A stretch of DNA of 64,000 nt from Gammaproteobacteria bacterium (GTDB taxonomy: Bacteria > Pseudomonadota > Gammaproteobacteria > Natronospirales > REEB76), in assembly GCA_036383255.1 (NCBI GenBank), contig DASVOS010000004.1, positions 186,001 to 250,000 of the forward strand, read 5' to 3'. Below, piece by piece: positions 8,634 to 17,600 of this stretch (positions are counted from its first letter, which is position 1; every line of letters starts with the position of its first letter). Made by a program: the position numbers and the translations under genes. Below the pieces are notes generated by a model that searched no databases, was not told the DNA's origin, and saw only the letters and a list, made by a program, of their open reading frames with translations.

Positions 8634-8673
8634 GTGTTGTAGCTAACTATAACACTAAAAAAAGAGATTGCAA
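8634..8673 (-). promoter_or_regulatory. Promoter with GntR-type operator for the 8586-1911 operon
   Basis: Read on the minus strand, -35 is TTGCAA (8673-8668), the spacer is 16 bases, and -10 is TATAGT (8651-8646). A 22-bp imperfect palindrome at 8655-8634 covers the -10; nine of its eleven base pairs are symmetric, and the half-sites are GTGTTATAG and its mirror with one change. This is the layout of a repressor site. A GGAGA-5-TCTCC inverted repeat lies just upstream (8681-8695). The gap 8587-8949 also holds AT-rich DNA (8700-8745) and the half-site cluster at 8765-8817. Confidence 0.7.
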
Positions 8674-8764
8674 GGGGGTTGGAGAGAAATTCTCCACATC
8701 CATGTATTAGTCATATAAAACAATGGCTTACGTATATAAAAATCAGCGGAAACCGGGGCTCCAG

Positions 8765-8817
8765 GGTGTTATCGGTCCCCCTTCCCGCAGTCCATCTATA
8801 ACACCGCCTATAACACC
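8765..8817. promoter_or_regulatory. Cluster of extra GTGTTATAG half-sites
   Basis: CTATAACAC occurs at 8796-8804 and again at 8808-8816, and GGTGTTAT occurs in the opposite direction at 8765-8772. These match the half-site of the operator at 8634-8655. They lie between that operator and mdh. They could be auxiliary sites of the GntR repressor or control mdh. I found no convincing -35/-10 pair for mdh beside them. Confidence 0.5.
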
Positions 8818-8949
8818 CCTGTGACACCTCACCCGCCGGCACTGCCCAAGGCCTGCAGGAAGCGGGTGCTAAAATCGCGTCCCCTTAAGAGGCCGTCCCC
8901 AGGGGACCGGCCGCCCAGGACCCCACCAGAACTTACGGAGCTCCCTCGA

Positions 8950-9939
8950 ATGGCTATGAAGAAACCCGTCCGCGTCGCCGTCACCGGCGCCGCCGGCCAG
9001 ATCGGCTACCAGCTCATCTTCCGCATCGCCGCCGGCGACATGCTGGGCCCGAAGCAGCCCGTGATCCTGCAGCTCCTGGAAGTGACCCCGGCCTTGCCGG
9101 GCCTCAATGGCGTGGTGATGGAACTCAACGATGGCGCCTACCCGCTGCTGGCGGGCGTGGTGGCCACGGACAGCGCGGAAGTGGCGTTCAAGGACGCGGA
9201 CTACGCCCTCCTGGTGGGCGCCCGCCCGCGCGGTCCCGGCATGGAGCGCAAGGATCTCTTGCTCGAGAACGCGAAGATCTTCTCGGCCCAGGGCAAGGCG
9301 CTCAACGCCGCCGCCAAGAAGAACGTGAAGGTGCTGGTGGTGGGCAACCCGGCCAACACCAACGCGCTCATCGCCGCCTCCAACGCGCCGCGCATCCCGG
9401 CCAAGAACTTCAGCGCCATGATGCGCCTCGACCACAACCGTGCCATGTCGCAGCTCGCCGCCAAGACCGGCAAGCACGTCACCGACATCAAGCGCATGAC
9501 CATCTGGGGCAACCACTCCTCCACCCAGTATCCGGACATCCGCGCCGCCACGGTGAAAGGCAAGCCCGCAGCCAAGCTGGTGGACCAGGCCTGGATCGCC
9601 AACGACTTCATCCCCACGGTGCAGCAGCGCGGCGCGGCCATCATCAAGGCCCGCGGCGCCTCCTCGGCGGCGTCCGCCGCGTCCGCCGCCATTGACCACA
9701 TGCGCGACTGGGCTCTCGGCACGGCGAAGGGCGACTGGGTCAGCATGGCCGTGCCTTCCGACGGCAGCTACGGCATCAAGAAGGGCATCATCTACGGCTA
9801 CCCGGTCACCTGCAGCAAGGGACAGTGGAAGATCGTGAAGAACCTCAAGATCGACGACTTCTCCAAGCAGCGCATGCAGGCCACCGAGGCCGAGCTGCGG
9901 GAGGAGCGCGAGGGCGTTAAGGACCTCCTGCCGGCCTGA
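8950..9939 (+). CDS. mdh: Malate dehydrogenase (NAD)
   Basis: A 329-residue lactate/malate dehydrogenase family enzyme that interconverts malate and oxaloacetate in the TCA cycle. The Rossmann motif is [12 protein letters not shown]; the substrate arginines lie in [13 protein letters not shown] and MMRLDHNRA; the catalytic histidine is in [11 protein letters not shown]. The length and the [10 protein letters not shown] start fit the 327-330-residue proteobacterial type. ATG 8950 has GGAG nine bases upstream; a longer in-frame opening from 8821 lacks a ribosome site and homology. A strong hairpin follows the stop. Confidence 0.96.
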   Translation: MAMKKPVRVAVTGAAGQIGYQLIFRIAAGDMLGPKQPVILQLLEVTPALPGLNGVVMELNDGAYPLLAGVVATDSAEVAFKDADYALLVGARPRGPGMERKDLLLENAKIFSAQGKALNAAAKKNVKVLVVGNPANTNALIAASNAPRIPAKNFSAMMRLDHNRAMSQLAAKTGKHVTDIKRMTIWGNHSSTQYPDIRAATVKGKPAAKLVDQAWIANDFIPTVQQRGAAIIKARGASSAASAASAAIDHMRDWALGTAKGDWVSMAVPSDGSYGIKKGIIYGYPVTCSKGQWKIVKNLKIDDFSKQRMQATEAELREEREGVKDLLPA

Positions 9940-9943
9940 TTGA

Positions 9944-9974
9944 GCTGAGAAACCCCCTCCCTGGGTTTCTCAGC
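9944..9974 (+). terminator. Hairpin after mdh
   Basis: GCTGAGAAACCC (9944-9955) pairs perfectly with GGGTTTCTCAGC (9963-9974), a 12-bp stem with a seven-base loop, starting five bases after the mdh stop. No T-run follows, so it may protect the 3' end or act as a weak terminator. It is the first of five hairpins in a row. Confidence 0.6.
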
Positions 9975-9977
9975 CTC

Positions 9978-10102
9978 GAAGACCGCGGAGTGAATCCGCG
10001 GTCTTCTCCATCCCCTCCGGGCGCAATGGCACCCGGAGGGGATGGCGGCACATCCCTGTGCCGCGTCATCCTCAATAGAAGGCCGTGGGTTCCACGGCCT
10101 TC
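9978..10102. repeat. Run of four more perfect inverted repeats between mdh and the thioesterase gene
   Basis: After the hairpin at 9944-9974 come four stems: 9978-9989 with 9995-10006 (12 bp, GAAGACCGCGGA), 10010-10021 with 10032-10043 (12 bp, ATCCCCTCCGGG), 10045-10052 with 10057-10064 (8 bp, GCGGCACA), and 10078-10088 with 10092-10102 (11 bp, GAAGGCCGTGG). All arms match without mismatch. The last stem ends 18 bases before the next ATG. Confidence 0.75.
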
Positions 10103-10120
10103 CTCTATATAAGGTATGCC

Positions 10121-10540
10121 ATGCCCCGCGTGGAGATCGCCCTGCCGGAAAGCTTCCCCTTCTCCACCCAGCTGGAGGTGCGGGTCGGCGACCTCAACTA
10201 CGGCAACCACCTGGGCAATGACCAGGTGCTGGGCCTGATCCACGAGGCCCGCCGCCGCTACCTGCGCTCCCGGGGGGCGGACGAGATCGGGACCGACGGC
10301 ATCGGCTTCGTGGTGGGGGACGCCGCCGTGGTGTACCGGGCCCAGGCCTTCTACGGCGACACGCTCACGCTGGAAGTCGCCGTGGGGGAACTGCAGAGCC
10401 GCGGCTGCGCGTTCTTCTATAAGGTGCGCAAAAGCGATACGGTGGTGGCGGAGGCGCGCACCGGCATGGTGTGCTTCGACTTCAGGTCACAGAAGGCCAT
10501 CAGCATCCCGCCGGCGCTCCTCGCGAAGCTCCAAGCCTGA
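10121..10540 (+). CDS. Hotdog-fold acyl-CoA thioesterase (YbgC/FadM-like)
   Basis: A 139-residue 4-hydroxybenzoyl-CoA thioesterase-like protein. The motif VGDLNYGNHLGNDQVLGLIHEARRRYL has the usual layout, but the YbgC aspartate position reads Asn (NYGNHLGN), as in many FadM-type proteins. It probably hydrolyses an acyl-CoA; it lies ahead of fadE, which suits fatty acid metabolism. AAGGT sits eight bases before ATG 10121. The stop is 61 bases before fadE. Confidence 0.82.
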   Translation: MPRVEIALPESFPFSTQLEVRVGDLNYGNHLGNDQVLGLIHEARRRYLRSRGADEIGTDGIGFVVGDAAVVYRAQAFYGDTLTLEVAVGELQSRGCAFFYKVRKSDTVVAEARTGMVCFDFRSQKAISIPPALLAKLQA

Positions 10541-10601
10541 AACCACCGGCCGCCGCGCGGCAGTAGTATATTTAGGTGCACCCCACGGGATGGGAACTTC
10601 C

Positions 10602-13055
10602 ATGCTGACCGCACTCTGGATCCTGGTGTTCATCGGCGGCAGCCTGGCGCTCACCTATCACCGGGTGCCGTTGTTCCTGGCCACCCTCGCCTACCTCCTC
10701 TTCCTCATCGTCTATACCGTGGCCGGGACCGGGCCGGACTGGCTCAAGCTCCTGTTCTGGGTCCTGTTCCTGGTCATCGCGGTGCCGGTGAACGTGCCGG
10801 CCATCCGCCGCGCCTACGTGTCGAAGCCGCTGCTGGACGTGTTCCGCCGCATCATGCCCGAGATGTCGCAGACCGAAGCGGACGCGCTAGAATCCGGCAG
10901 CGTGTGGTGGGACGGCGAGCTCTTCAGCGGCCGCCCCAACTGGCAGCGCCTGCTCAACACTCCGGCGCCGAAGCTCAGCGCCGAGGAGCAGGCCTTCCTC
11001 GACAACGAGGTCGAGGAGCTGTGCGGGATGCTGGACGAGTGGAAAATCACCCACGAGTGGTGCGACCTGCCGCCGGAAGCCTGGGATTACCTGAAGAAGA
11101 AGGGCTTCTTCGCCATGATCATCCCGAAGCGCTACGGCGGGCGGGAGTTCTCGGCGCTGGCGAACTCCGAGGTGCTGGCCAAGATCGCGACCCGCAGCGC
11201 CACCTGCGCCTCCATCGTCGCGGTACCCAACTCGCTGGGCCCGGCCGAGCTCCTGCTGCGCTACGGCACCGAGCAGCAGAAGGACCATTACCTGCCGCGC
11301 CTCGCCGACGGCACCGACGTGCCCTGCTTCGCCTTGACCGCACCCAACGCCGGCTCCGACGCCGCCGCCATCAAGGACTCTGGCGTCGTGTGCAAGGGCA
11401 TGTGGGAAGGCAAGGAGATCGTCGGCATGCGCCTCAACTGGGACAAGCGCTACATCACGCTCGCCCCCGTCGCCACGGTGCTCGGCCTCGCATTCAAGCT
11501 CTACGACCCAGAGCACCTCATCGGCGACACCGAGGCATACGGCATCACCTGCGCGCTCATCCCGCCGCACCTGCCCGGCATCAGCATCGGCCGGCGCCAC
11601 TTCCCGCTCAACCTGCCGTTCCAGAACGGTCCGACCCAGGGCAAGGATGTATTCGTGCCGCTGGACTTCATCATCGGCGGCACCAAGATGGCCGGCCGCG
11701 GCTGGCGCATGCTGATGGAGTGCCTGGGTGCGGGCCGCGCCATCTCGCTGCCCTCCAACACCGCCGGCGCCGCGCGCCTCGGCGTCTATACCACCGGCGC
11801 CTATGCACGCGTGCGCAAGCAGTTCCACCTGCCCATCGCCCGCTTCGACGGCGTGGACGAGGTGCTGGGCCGCATGGGCGGCATGCTCTACGCCATGGAG
11901 GCGGTGCGCACCATGACCGCCGGCGCCATCGACCAGGGCGAGGCCCCTGCCGTCTGCGCCGCCATCTCCAAGCTGCACGTGACGGAGATGGCGCGCCAGG
12001 TGGGCAACGACGCCATGGACGTGCACGGCGGCAAGGGCATCCAGCTCGGGCCGAAGAACTACCTCGGGCGCGGCTACGAGTCCATACCGATCGCCATCAC
12101 CGTCGAGGGCGCCAACATTCTGACGCGCAACCTCATGATCTACGGCCAGGGCGCGATCCGCTCGCATCCCTACGTGCTGAGGGAGATGCGTGCCGCGGCG
12201 GACGAGGATCACGCCCACGCGCTCCGGGACTTCGACCTGGCGCTATTCGGCCATATAGGACTTGCGCTCAGCAACGCGGCGCGCGCGCTGTGGATGGCGC
12301 TCACCTATGCGCGCTTCACGCGCGTGCACATCGCCACCCCCACGGAGCGCTACTACCAGCACATCAACCGCTTCAGCGCCGCCTTCGTGCTGGCCTCCGA
12401 TGCCGCCATGCTGAGCCTAGGGGGCGCGCTCAAGAAGCGCGAGAAGCTCTCGGCTCGCCTCGGCGACATGCTGAGCTACATGTACATCGCCTCGGCGGTG
12501 CTGAAGCGCTATGAGGACCAGCACCGGCCGGAGGAGGACCTGCCGCTGGTCGAATGGGCCTGCCGCGACGCGCTCTACCGCCTGCAGGAGTCCATGCACG
12601 CGTTCCTGCGCAACCTCCCCAACCGCCTGGTGGCGGGAGTGCTGAGGGTGTTGATCTTCCCCCGCGGCCGCATGTACTCGGCACCCAGCGACGAACTCGG
12701 ACACCAGATCGCCGAGCTCGTCTCGCTGCCCGGACCGGCGCGCATCCGCCTCACCCGCAACACCTACACGGGCGACTCCGGCTCGCCGGTGGGCATGTTC
12801 AAGGAAGCGCTGGAGCTCGCCGCGCGCCTGGAGCCCGTGGAGCGGCGCATCCGCGAGGCGGAGAAGTCCGGCAAGCTCAAGGTCGGCCACGGCGCGGTGC
12901 CGGCGCTCGCCGCCGAAGAAGCCGGCATCATCGACGTCCAGGAGGCGCGCGCGCTGGTGCGCCTCGAGGAGCTGACCGCGAAGATCGTCGCAGTGGACGA
13001 CTTCGATCCCATGGAACTCGGCACCAAGCCGTTCAGGACCCAGGCGCGCGCATGA
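10602..13055 (+). CDS. fadE: Acyl-CoA dehydrogenase FadE
   Basis: An 817-residue FadE-type enzyme, close to the E. coli length of 814. It catalyses the first, FAD-dependent step of beta-oxidation. Two or three N-terminal hydrophobic segments (LTALWILVFIGG and onward) anchor it to the membrane. The acyl-CoA dehydrogenase core includes CFALTAPNAGSDA, GRGWRMLMECLGAGRAISLP and DVHGGKGIQLGPKNYLGRGYES, followed by a FadE-specific C-terminal domain (from about residue 510). ATG 10602 has GGGA upstream; 10590 is in frame. A TATATT -10-like box lies at 10567-10572. The stop overlaps the next start by four bases. Confidence 0.95.
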   Translation: MLTALWILVFIGGSLALTYHRVPLFLATLAYLLFLIVYTVAGTGPDWLKLLFWVLFLVIAVPVNVPAIRRAYVSKPLLDVFRRIMPEMSQTEADALESGSVWWDGELFSGRPNWQRLLNTPAPKLSAEEQAFLDNEVEELCGMLDEWKITHEWCDLPPEAWDYLKKKGFFAMIIPKRYGGREFSALANSEVLAKIATRSATCASIVAVPNSLGPAELLLRYGTEQQKDHYLPRLADGTDVPCFALTAPNAGSDAAAIKDSGVVCKGMWEGKEIVGMRLNWDKRYITLAPVATVLGLAFKLYDPEHLIGDTEAYGITCALIPPHLPGISIGRRHFPLNLPFQNGPTQGKDVFVPLDFIIGGTKMAGRGWRMLMECLGAGRAISLPSNTAGAARLGVYTTGAYARVRKQFHLPIARFDGVDEVLGRMGGMLYAMEAVRTMTAGAIDQGEAPAVCAAISKLHVTEMARQVGNDAMDVHGGKGIQLGPKNYLGRGYESIPIAITVEGANILTRNLMIYGQGAIRSHPYVLREMRAAADEDHAHALRDFDLALFGHIGLALSNAARALWMALTYARFTRVHIATPTERYYQHINRFSAAFVLASDAAMLSLGGALKKREKLSARLGDMLSYMYIASAVLKRYEDQHRPEEDLPLVEWACRDALYRLQESMHAFLRNLPNRLVAGVLRVLIFPRGRMYSAPSDELGHQIAELVSLPGPARIRLTRNTYTGDSGSPVGMFKEALELAARLEPVERRIREAEKSGKLKVGHGAVPALAAEEAGIIDVQEARALVRLEELTAKIVAVDDFDPMELGTKPFRTQARA

Positions 13056-14434
13056 ACCCGCTGGTCTACGAGGTCACGCTCGACATCGAGTCCGGCGCGG
13101 CGCCGGAGTTCGACACCTGGCTCAAGCAGCATGTGCGGGAGATGCTGGCGCTGCCCGGCTTCCGCGACGCCCGCATCCTGAGGCCGGAAGGCGCCGAAGC
13201 CGGCGCGGAGCGGCGCGTGGTGCAGTACACGCTCGGCAGCCGCGCCGAGCTCGACCGCTATCTCGACGAGCATGCGCCGCGCATGCGCGCCGAGGGCACC
13301 CAGCGCTTCGGCGGGAAGCTCAAGGCCAGCCGCCGGGTGCTCGACCTGGACGCCGGTAGCGCGGTGCCGGCGCTGCCCGGGCTCGCGCTCGCGCCGGAGG
13401 GGCCGCGCTGCCGCAACTGCGGCACTCCGCTCTCCGGCAAGTTCTGCGTGGAATGCGGCCAGAAGAACCATACTTACGTGGCCCCGCTCTGGCACGTGCT
13501 GCACGAGTTCGCCACCCACCACTTCGGCTTCGACACCAAGTTCTTCCACAGCATCGTGCCGCTCCTGTTCCGGCCCGGCTTCCTCACCCGCGAGTACTGC
13601 CTCGGCCACGAGGAGCGCTACGTCAAGCCGTTCCGCATGTACCTGTTCTGCAGCATCGTGTTCTTCTTCCTGGCGGCGATCTTCTGGCCGGACATGGACC
13701 TAGGCAAGAACCCCGCCAACATCAAGGTCGCGCACATGAGCGCGACGGACCGGGCACAGGCCCGCGCCGATATCGAGAAGTCCATCCAGGCGCTGGATGC
13801 GCAGCCCGGCGACGAGGCCGGCAAGTCCTTCGCCCGCTCGCTGCTGGTGGCCCAGCGTGACCGGATGGACGCCGCGACGGCCGCCACTGCCACCCCGCCC
13901 GCCGCCACCGGCGCCAGGCCCGCGGGCAAGACGGACGACGATGACGGCTTCGTGCGCATCGACAGCGGGGACGAGAAGGTGGATAACCGCTTCGCCAGGG
14001 CGCTGCTCAACGTCAAGAAGAATCCGGACCAGTTCAAGAAGAAGCTCTACGAGAACCTGCCGAAGATGATGTTCGTGCTGATGCCGCTGATCGCGCTGTT
14101 CCTCAAGTTCTTCTACATCGACACCAAGCGCTTCCTCACCGAACACTTCGTGTTCACCCTGCACTACCACTCCATGGTGTTCGTGGTGATGCTGCTGGTG
14201 CTCACGCTGGGGTCCGCCGCACGGCACATCGCCTGGCTCGCGCCCATGAAGTCGGAGATCGCGACCGTGGCCGGCTGGTACATGGCGATCTACCTGTTCC
14301 TGGCGCTGCGCTTCTTCTACCGCCAGTCCTGGTTCATGACCGCGCTGAAGTTCTTCATGCTGTTCATCAGCTACTTCGTGGCGCTCACCATCACCTTCGT
14401 GCTCGGCGCGGTGCTGACGGCGGCGGAGATCTGA
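13052..14434 (+). CDS. DUF4286-DUF3667 fusion membrane protein
   Basis: A 460-residue protein. Residues 1-95 are a DUF4286 domain (dimeric alpha/beta-barrel type: MNPLVYEVTLDIE, LKQHVREMLALPGF). A zinc ribbon follows: Cys120-X2-Cys123 and Cys132-X2-Cys135. Then comes the DUF3667 region (APLWHVLHEFATHHFGFDTKFFHSIVPLLFRPGFLTREY) with about five membrane segments and a long polar insert (about 220-340). Neither domain has a known activity. The ATG overlaps the fadE stop by four bases, so it is translationally coupled to fadE. Confidence 0.85.
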   Translation: MNPLVYEVTLDIESGAAPEFDTWLKQHVREMLALPGFRDARILRPEGAEAGAERRVVQYTLGSRAELDRYLDEHAPRMRAEGTQRFGGKLKASRRVLDLDAGSAVPALPGLALAPEGPRCRNCGTPLSGKFCVECGQKNHTYVAPLWHVLHEFATHHFGFDTKFFHSIVPLLFRPGFLTREYCLGHEERYVKPFRMYLFCSIVFFFLAAIFWPDMDLGKNPANIKVAHMSATDRAQARADIEKSIQALDAQPGDEAGKSFARSLLVAQRDRMDAATAATATPPAATGARPAGKTDDDDGFVRIDSGDEKVDNRFARALLNVKKNPDQFKKKLYENLPKMMFVLMPLIALFLKFFYIDTKRFLTEHFVFTLHYHSMVFVVMLLVLTLGSAARHIAWLAPMKSEIATVAGWYMAIYLFLALRFFYRQSWFMTALKFFMLFISYFVALTITFVLGAVLTAAEI

Positions 14435-14674
14435 CGGGCGGCGCGTCCGGCGGCCTATGCCGGATATGTCGTATTGAAGTCGGTTCCAGCTAGCCCCTCT
14501 AAGTGCCTATGCCTGGGGATTTTTTTCCCCTAGCCCCCATCCTTCTTCGCCGGCCGGTAGTCAGCCTGGGATATTTTGGCCTAAATTGACTTAATGCAGG
14601 ATTGCTTCACCCCTTGAGATACGGGTCGGGGGTGGCGCCGCACGGAAGCGGACCCAACGCGATCCACAGGGCAG
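14435..14674. other. Intergenic gap before the PAS-GGDEF-EAL gene
   Basis: 240 bases. GGGGA (14515-14519), a T-run and CCCC (14527-14530) make a short stem with the T-run in its loop, which at best is a weak terminator for the upstream gene. TTGACT at 14586-14591 resembles a -35 box but has no good -10 at the right distance. Nothing else is recognised. Confidence 0.4.
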
Positions 14675-17600
14675 GTGCCAGGCGTGAAGCTCGCCAGCGC
14701 ATTCAACGGCTCGTCCAGTCTGGTGGCACTCACCCGCCTCTCGGACGGTCGTTTCGTGGACGTCAACGACAGCTTCGAACGGGCCCTCGGTTACCCGCGC
14801 GCGGACCTGATCGGGAAGACCTCGGTGGAGCTGGGCATCTGGGATGCCGCCAAGCGCGAGCAGTTCGTCCAAGAACTGGTCGAGCAGCGCAACATCACCA
14901 CCCGGCCCATGACCTATAGGCGCCGCGACGGCAGCGAGTTTGAGGCCCTGTTGATAGCCTCGGTGGTCACGGTGGACGGCGAGCACTATGTCCTCGGCAT
15001 CCTCGAGGATGTGCAGCAGCAGGAAGCCAACCGCGCCCTGCAACACCGCACCGAGACCCGCTACCGCAGCATGTTCGACCACGCGGTGGAGGCCATCTAC
15101 CAAAGCACGCCGGAAGGGCGCTTCCTGGACGCGAACCCCGCCATGGCGCGCCTGCTGGGCTACGCCTCGCCCCAGGAGCTGATGCAGGCGACGCGCGACA
15201 TCGGCACCGAACTCTACGCCGACCCTGACGCCCGTGCCGAGCTGCTGCGCCTGCTCAAGCGCCAGGGCCACTTCGAGGAGTGCGAGGTGCAGGTGCGCCG
15301 CCGCGACGGCAGCCTGCTTTGGGTCTCGGAGAACGCCCACGCGGTGAAGACCGATTCCGGTGAGCTGCTCTACTACGAGGGCACTTTCGTGGACGTGGGC
15401 GCGCGCCGCGCCGCGGAAGTGGCACTGCATGTCTCAGAGGAGAAGTACCGCACCCTGGTGGACCACAGCCAGGACGGCGTGTTCATCACCCAGGAGGACA
15501 ACTACACCTACGTGAACCAGGCCTACGCCGCCATGCTGGGCTACACCATCGGCGAGATGACCGGCACGCCCTACAAGCAGTTCATCGCGCCCGAGGACCG
15601 GACGTTCCTCGAGGAGATCTGGCGCAAGCGCCGTGCCGGACAGTGGGAGAAGAGCGCCTACGAGGTGCACCTGCTCAAGAAGGACGGCAAGACCCGCATC
15701 CTGGCCTCGGTGCGCTCCGGGCCCATCACCCTCAACGGCCAGCTCGCCAGCACCGGCACCATCCGCGACATCACCGAGGAGCGGCGCACCCAGGAGGCGC
15801 TGCTGGCCGCCGAGCAGAAGTTCCGCGCCATCTTCGAGAACGCCGTCATCGGCATGTACCAGAGCACCCCCACCGGCCAGTACCTGCGCGCCAACCAGGC
15901 CATGGCCGAGATCTTCGGCTACCCCAACGCCGAGGCCCTGCTCACCAGCGTCAAGAACATCAGCGAGCTGTACAAGAACCCGGATGACCGCCGCCTCGTC
16001 AACGCCGACCTGGAGCGCACCGGCCGGGTGGCGGGCCGCGAGGTGGAGCTGCGCCGCAGGGACGGCCAGAGCATCTGGGTGTCCTTAAGCGCGCGCGTGG
16101 TGCGCGACGCCGAGGGCAAGGTCGGCTACTACGAAGGCTCGCTGCAGGACGTGACCGCGCGCAAGCGCGCCGAGAGCGCACTGCAGCGTTCCGAGCAGCG
16201 CTACCGCCTGCTGGTGGACCACAGCCAGGTGGGCGTGTTCATCAACGAGAACGGCTACTACACCTACGTGAACCACGCGTTCGCGCAGATGCTGGGCTAC
16301 ACCGAGGCCGAACTCACCGGCATGAGCTACCGCGACGTCTTCCCGCCGGACGAGCTGGCCGCCGCCGACGAGCGCTTCCAGCGCCGCCAGCGCGGCGAGG
16401 AGGTGGCGAACGACTACGAGTCCGCGCTGCTGCACAAGGACCGCAAGACCCGCGTGATCGTGACCCACAGCATCGGCACCATCGACCAGGACGACCGGCG
16501 CATGATGATCGGCACGGTGCGCGACGTCACCGAGCAGAAACGCTTCGAGGCGCAGCTCCGGCACAACGCCAGCCACGACCCGCTCACCGACCTGCCGAAC
16601 CGCAGCTTCTTCATCGAGCGCCTGGCGAAGGCGATGGAGCGCAGCCGCGGGCGCGGCGCGCCGGGCTACGCGGTGCTGTTCATCGATCTCGACAGCTTCA
16701 AGGTGGTGAACGACAGCCTCGGCCATGCCGCCGGCGACGACATGCTGGTGCAGGTGGCGCAGCGCCTCAAGCAGTGCCTGGGTCCCTGGGACACCCTCGC
16801 CCGCCACGGCGGCGACGAGTTCACGGTGCTGGTGGGCCAGACCCAGGACGCGGAGGACGCGGTGGAGGTGGCCGAGCGCATCCTGGCCGAGCTGGTACGC
16901 CCGGTGCGCCTCGGCGACAACGAGATCTACACCAATGCCAGCATCGGCATCGCGCCCGGCCACGCCGATTACGCCAGCACCGACGAGCTGCTGCGCGACG
17001 CCGACACCGCCATGTACCGCGCCAAGGCGGCGGGCAAGGCCGGCTACGTGGTGTTCGACCAGGACATGTATTCCCGCGCCCGCGCCCGCCTGCGGGTCGA
17101 GACGGAGCTCCGGCAGGCGCTCGACGCGCGCGAACTCCGCGTGCACTACCAGCCCATCGTGTCGCTGGCATCGGGCAAGCTGCTCGGCTTCGAGGCGCTG
17201 ATGCGCTGGCAGCACCCGGTGCGCGGGATGCTGTCGCCGGACGAGTTCCTGCTGGTGGCGGAGGAGACCGGCCTCATCCTGCCCGCCGGCTGGTGGCTGC
17301 TGGAGGAGGCCTGCCGCCAGCTCAAGCACTGGCGCGAGCGCCACCCGCAGGGCAAGGACCTGACGGTGGCGGTGAACCTCGCCCACAAGCAGTTCATGTA
17401 CACCGGGTTGCCGCAGCGGGTGGCGGACACGCTGCGCGACACGGGCCTGGAAGCCCACGGCCTGCACTTGGAGATCACCGAGACCGTGTTCCTGGAGAAC
17501 CCCAAGGCCGCCGAGCACACCCTGCGCCGCCTGCGCGCGCTGGGAGTGGCGCTGCACCTGGACGACTTCGGCACCGGCTACTCGTCCCTGAACTACCTGT

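Noticed and set aside
9944-10102. A tRNA or riboswitch in the hairpin tract
   Set aside because: The stems lie in series, not in a cloverleaf; there is no T-loop GTTCGAATC or anticodon arm, and no known riboswitch core.
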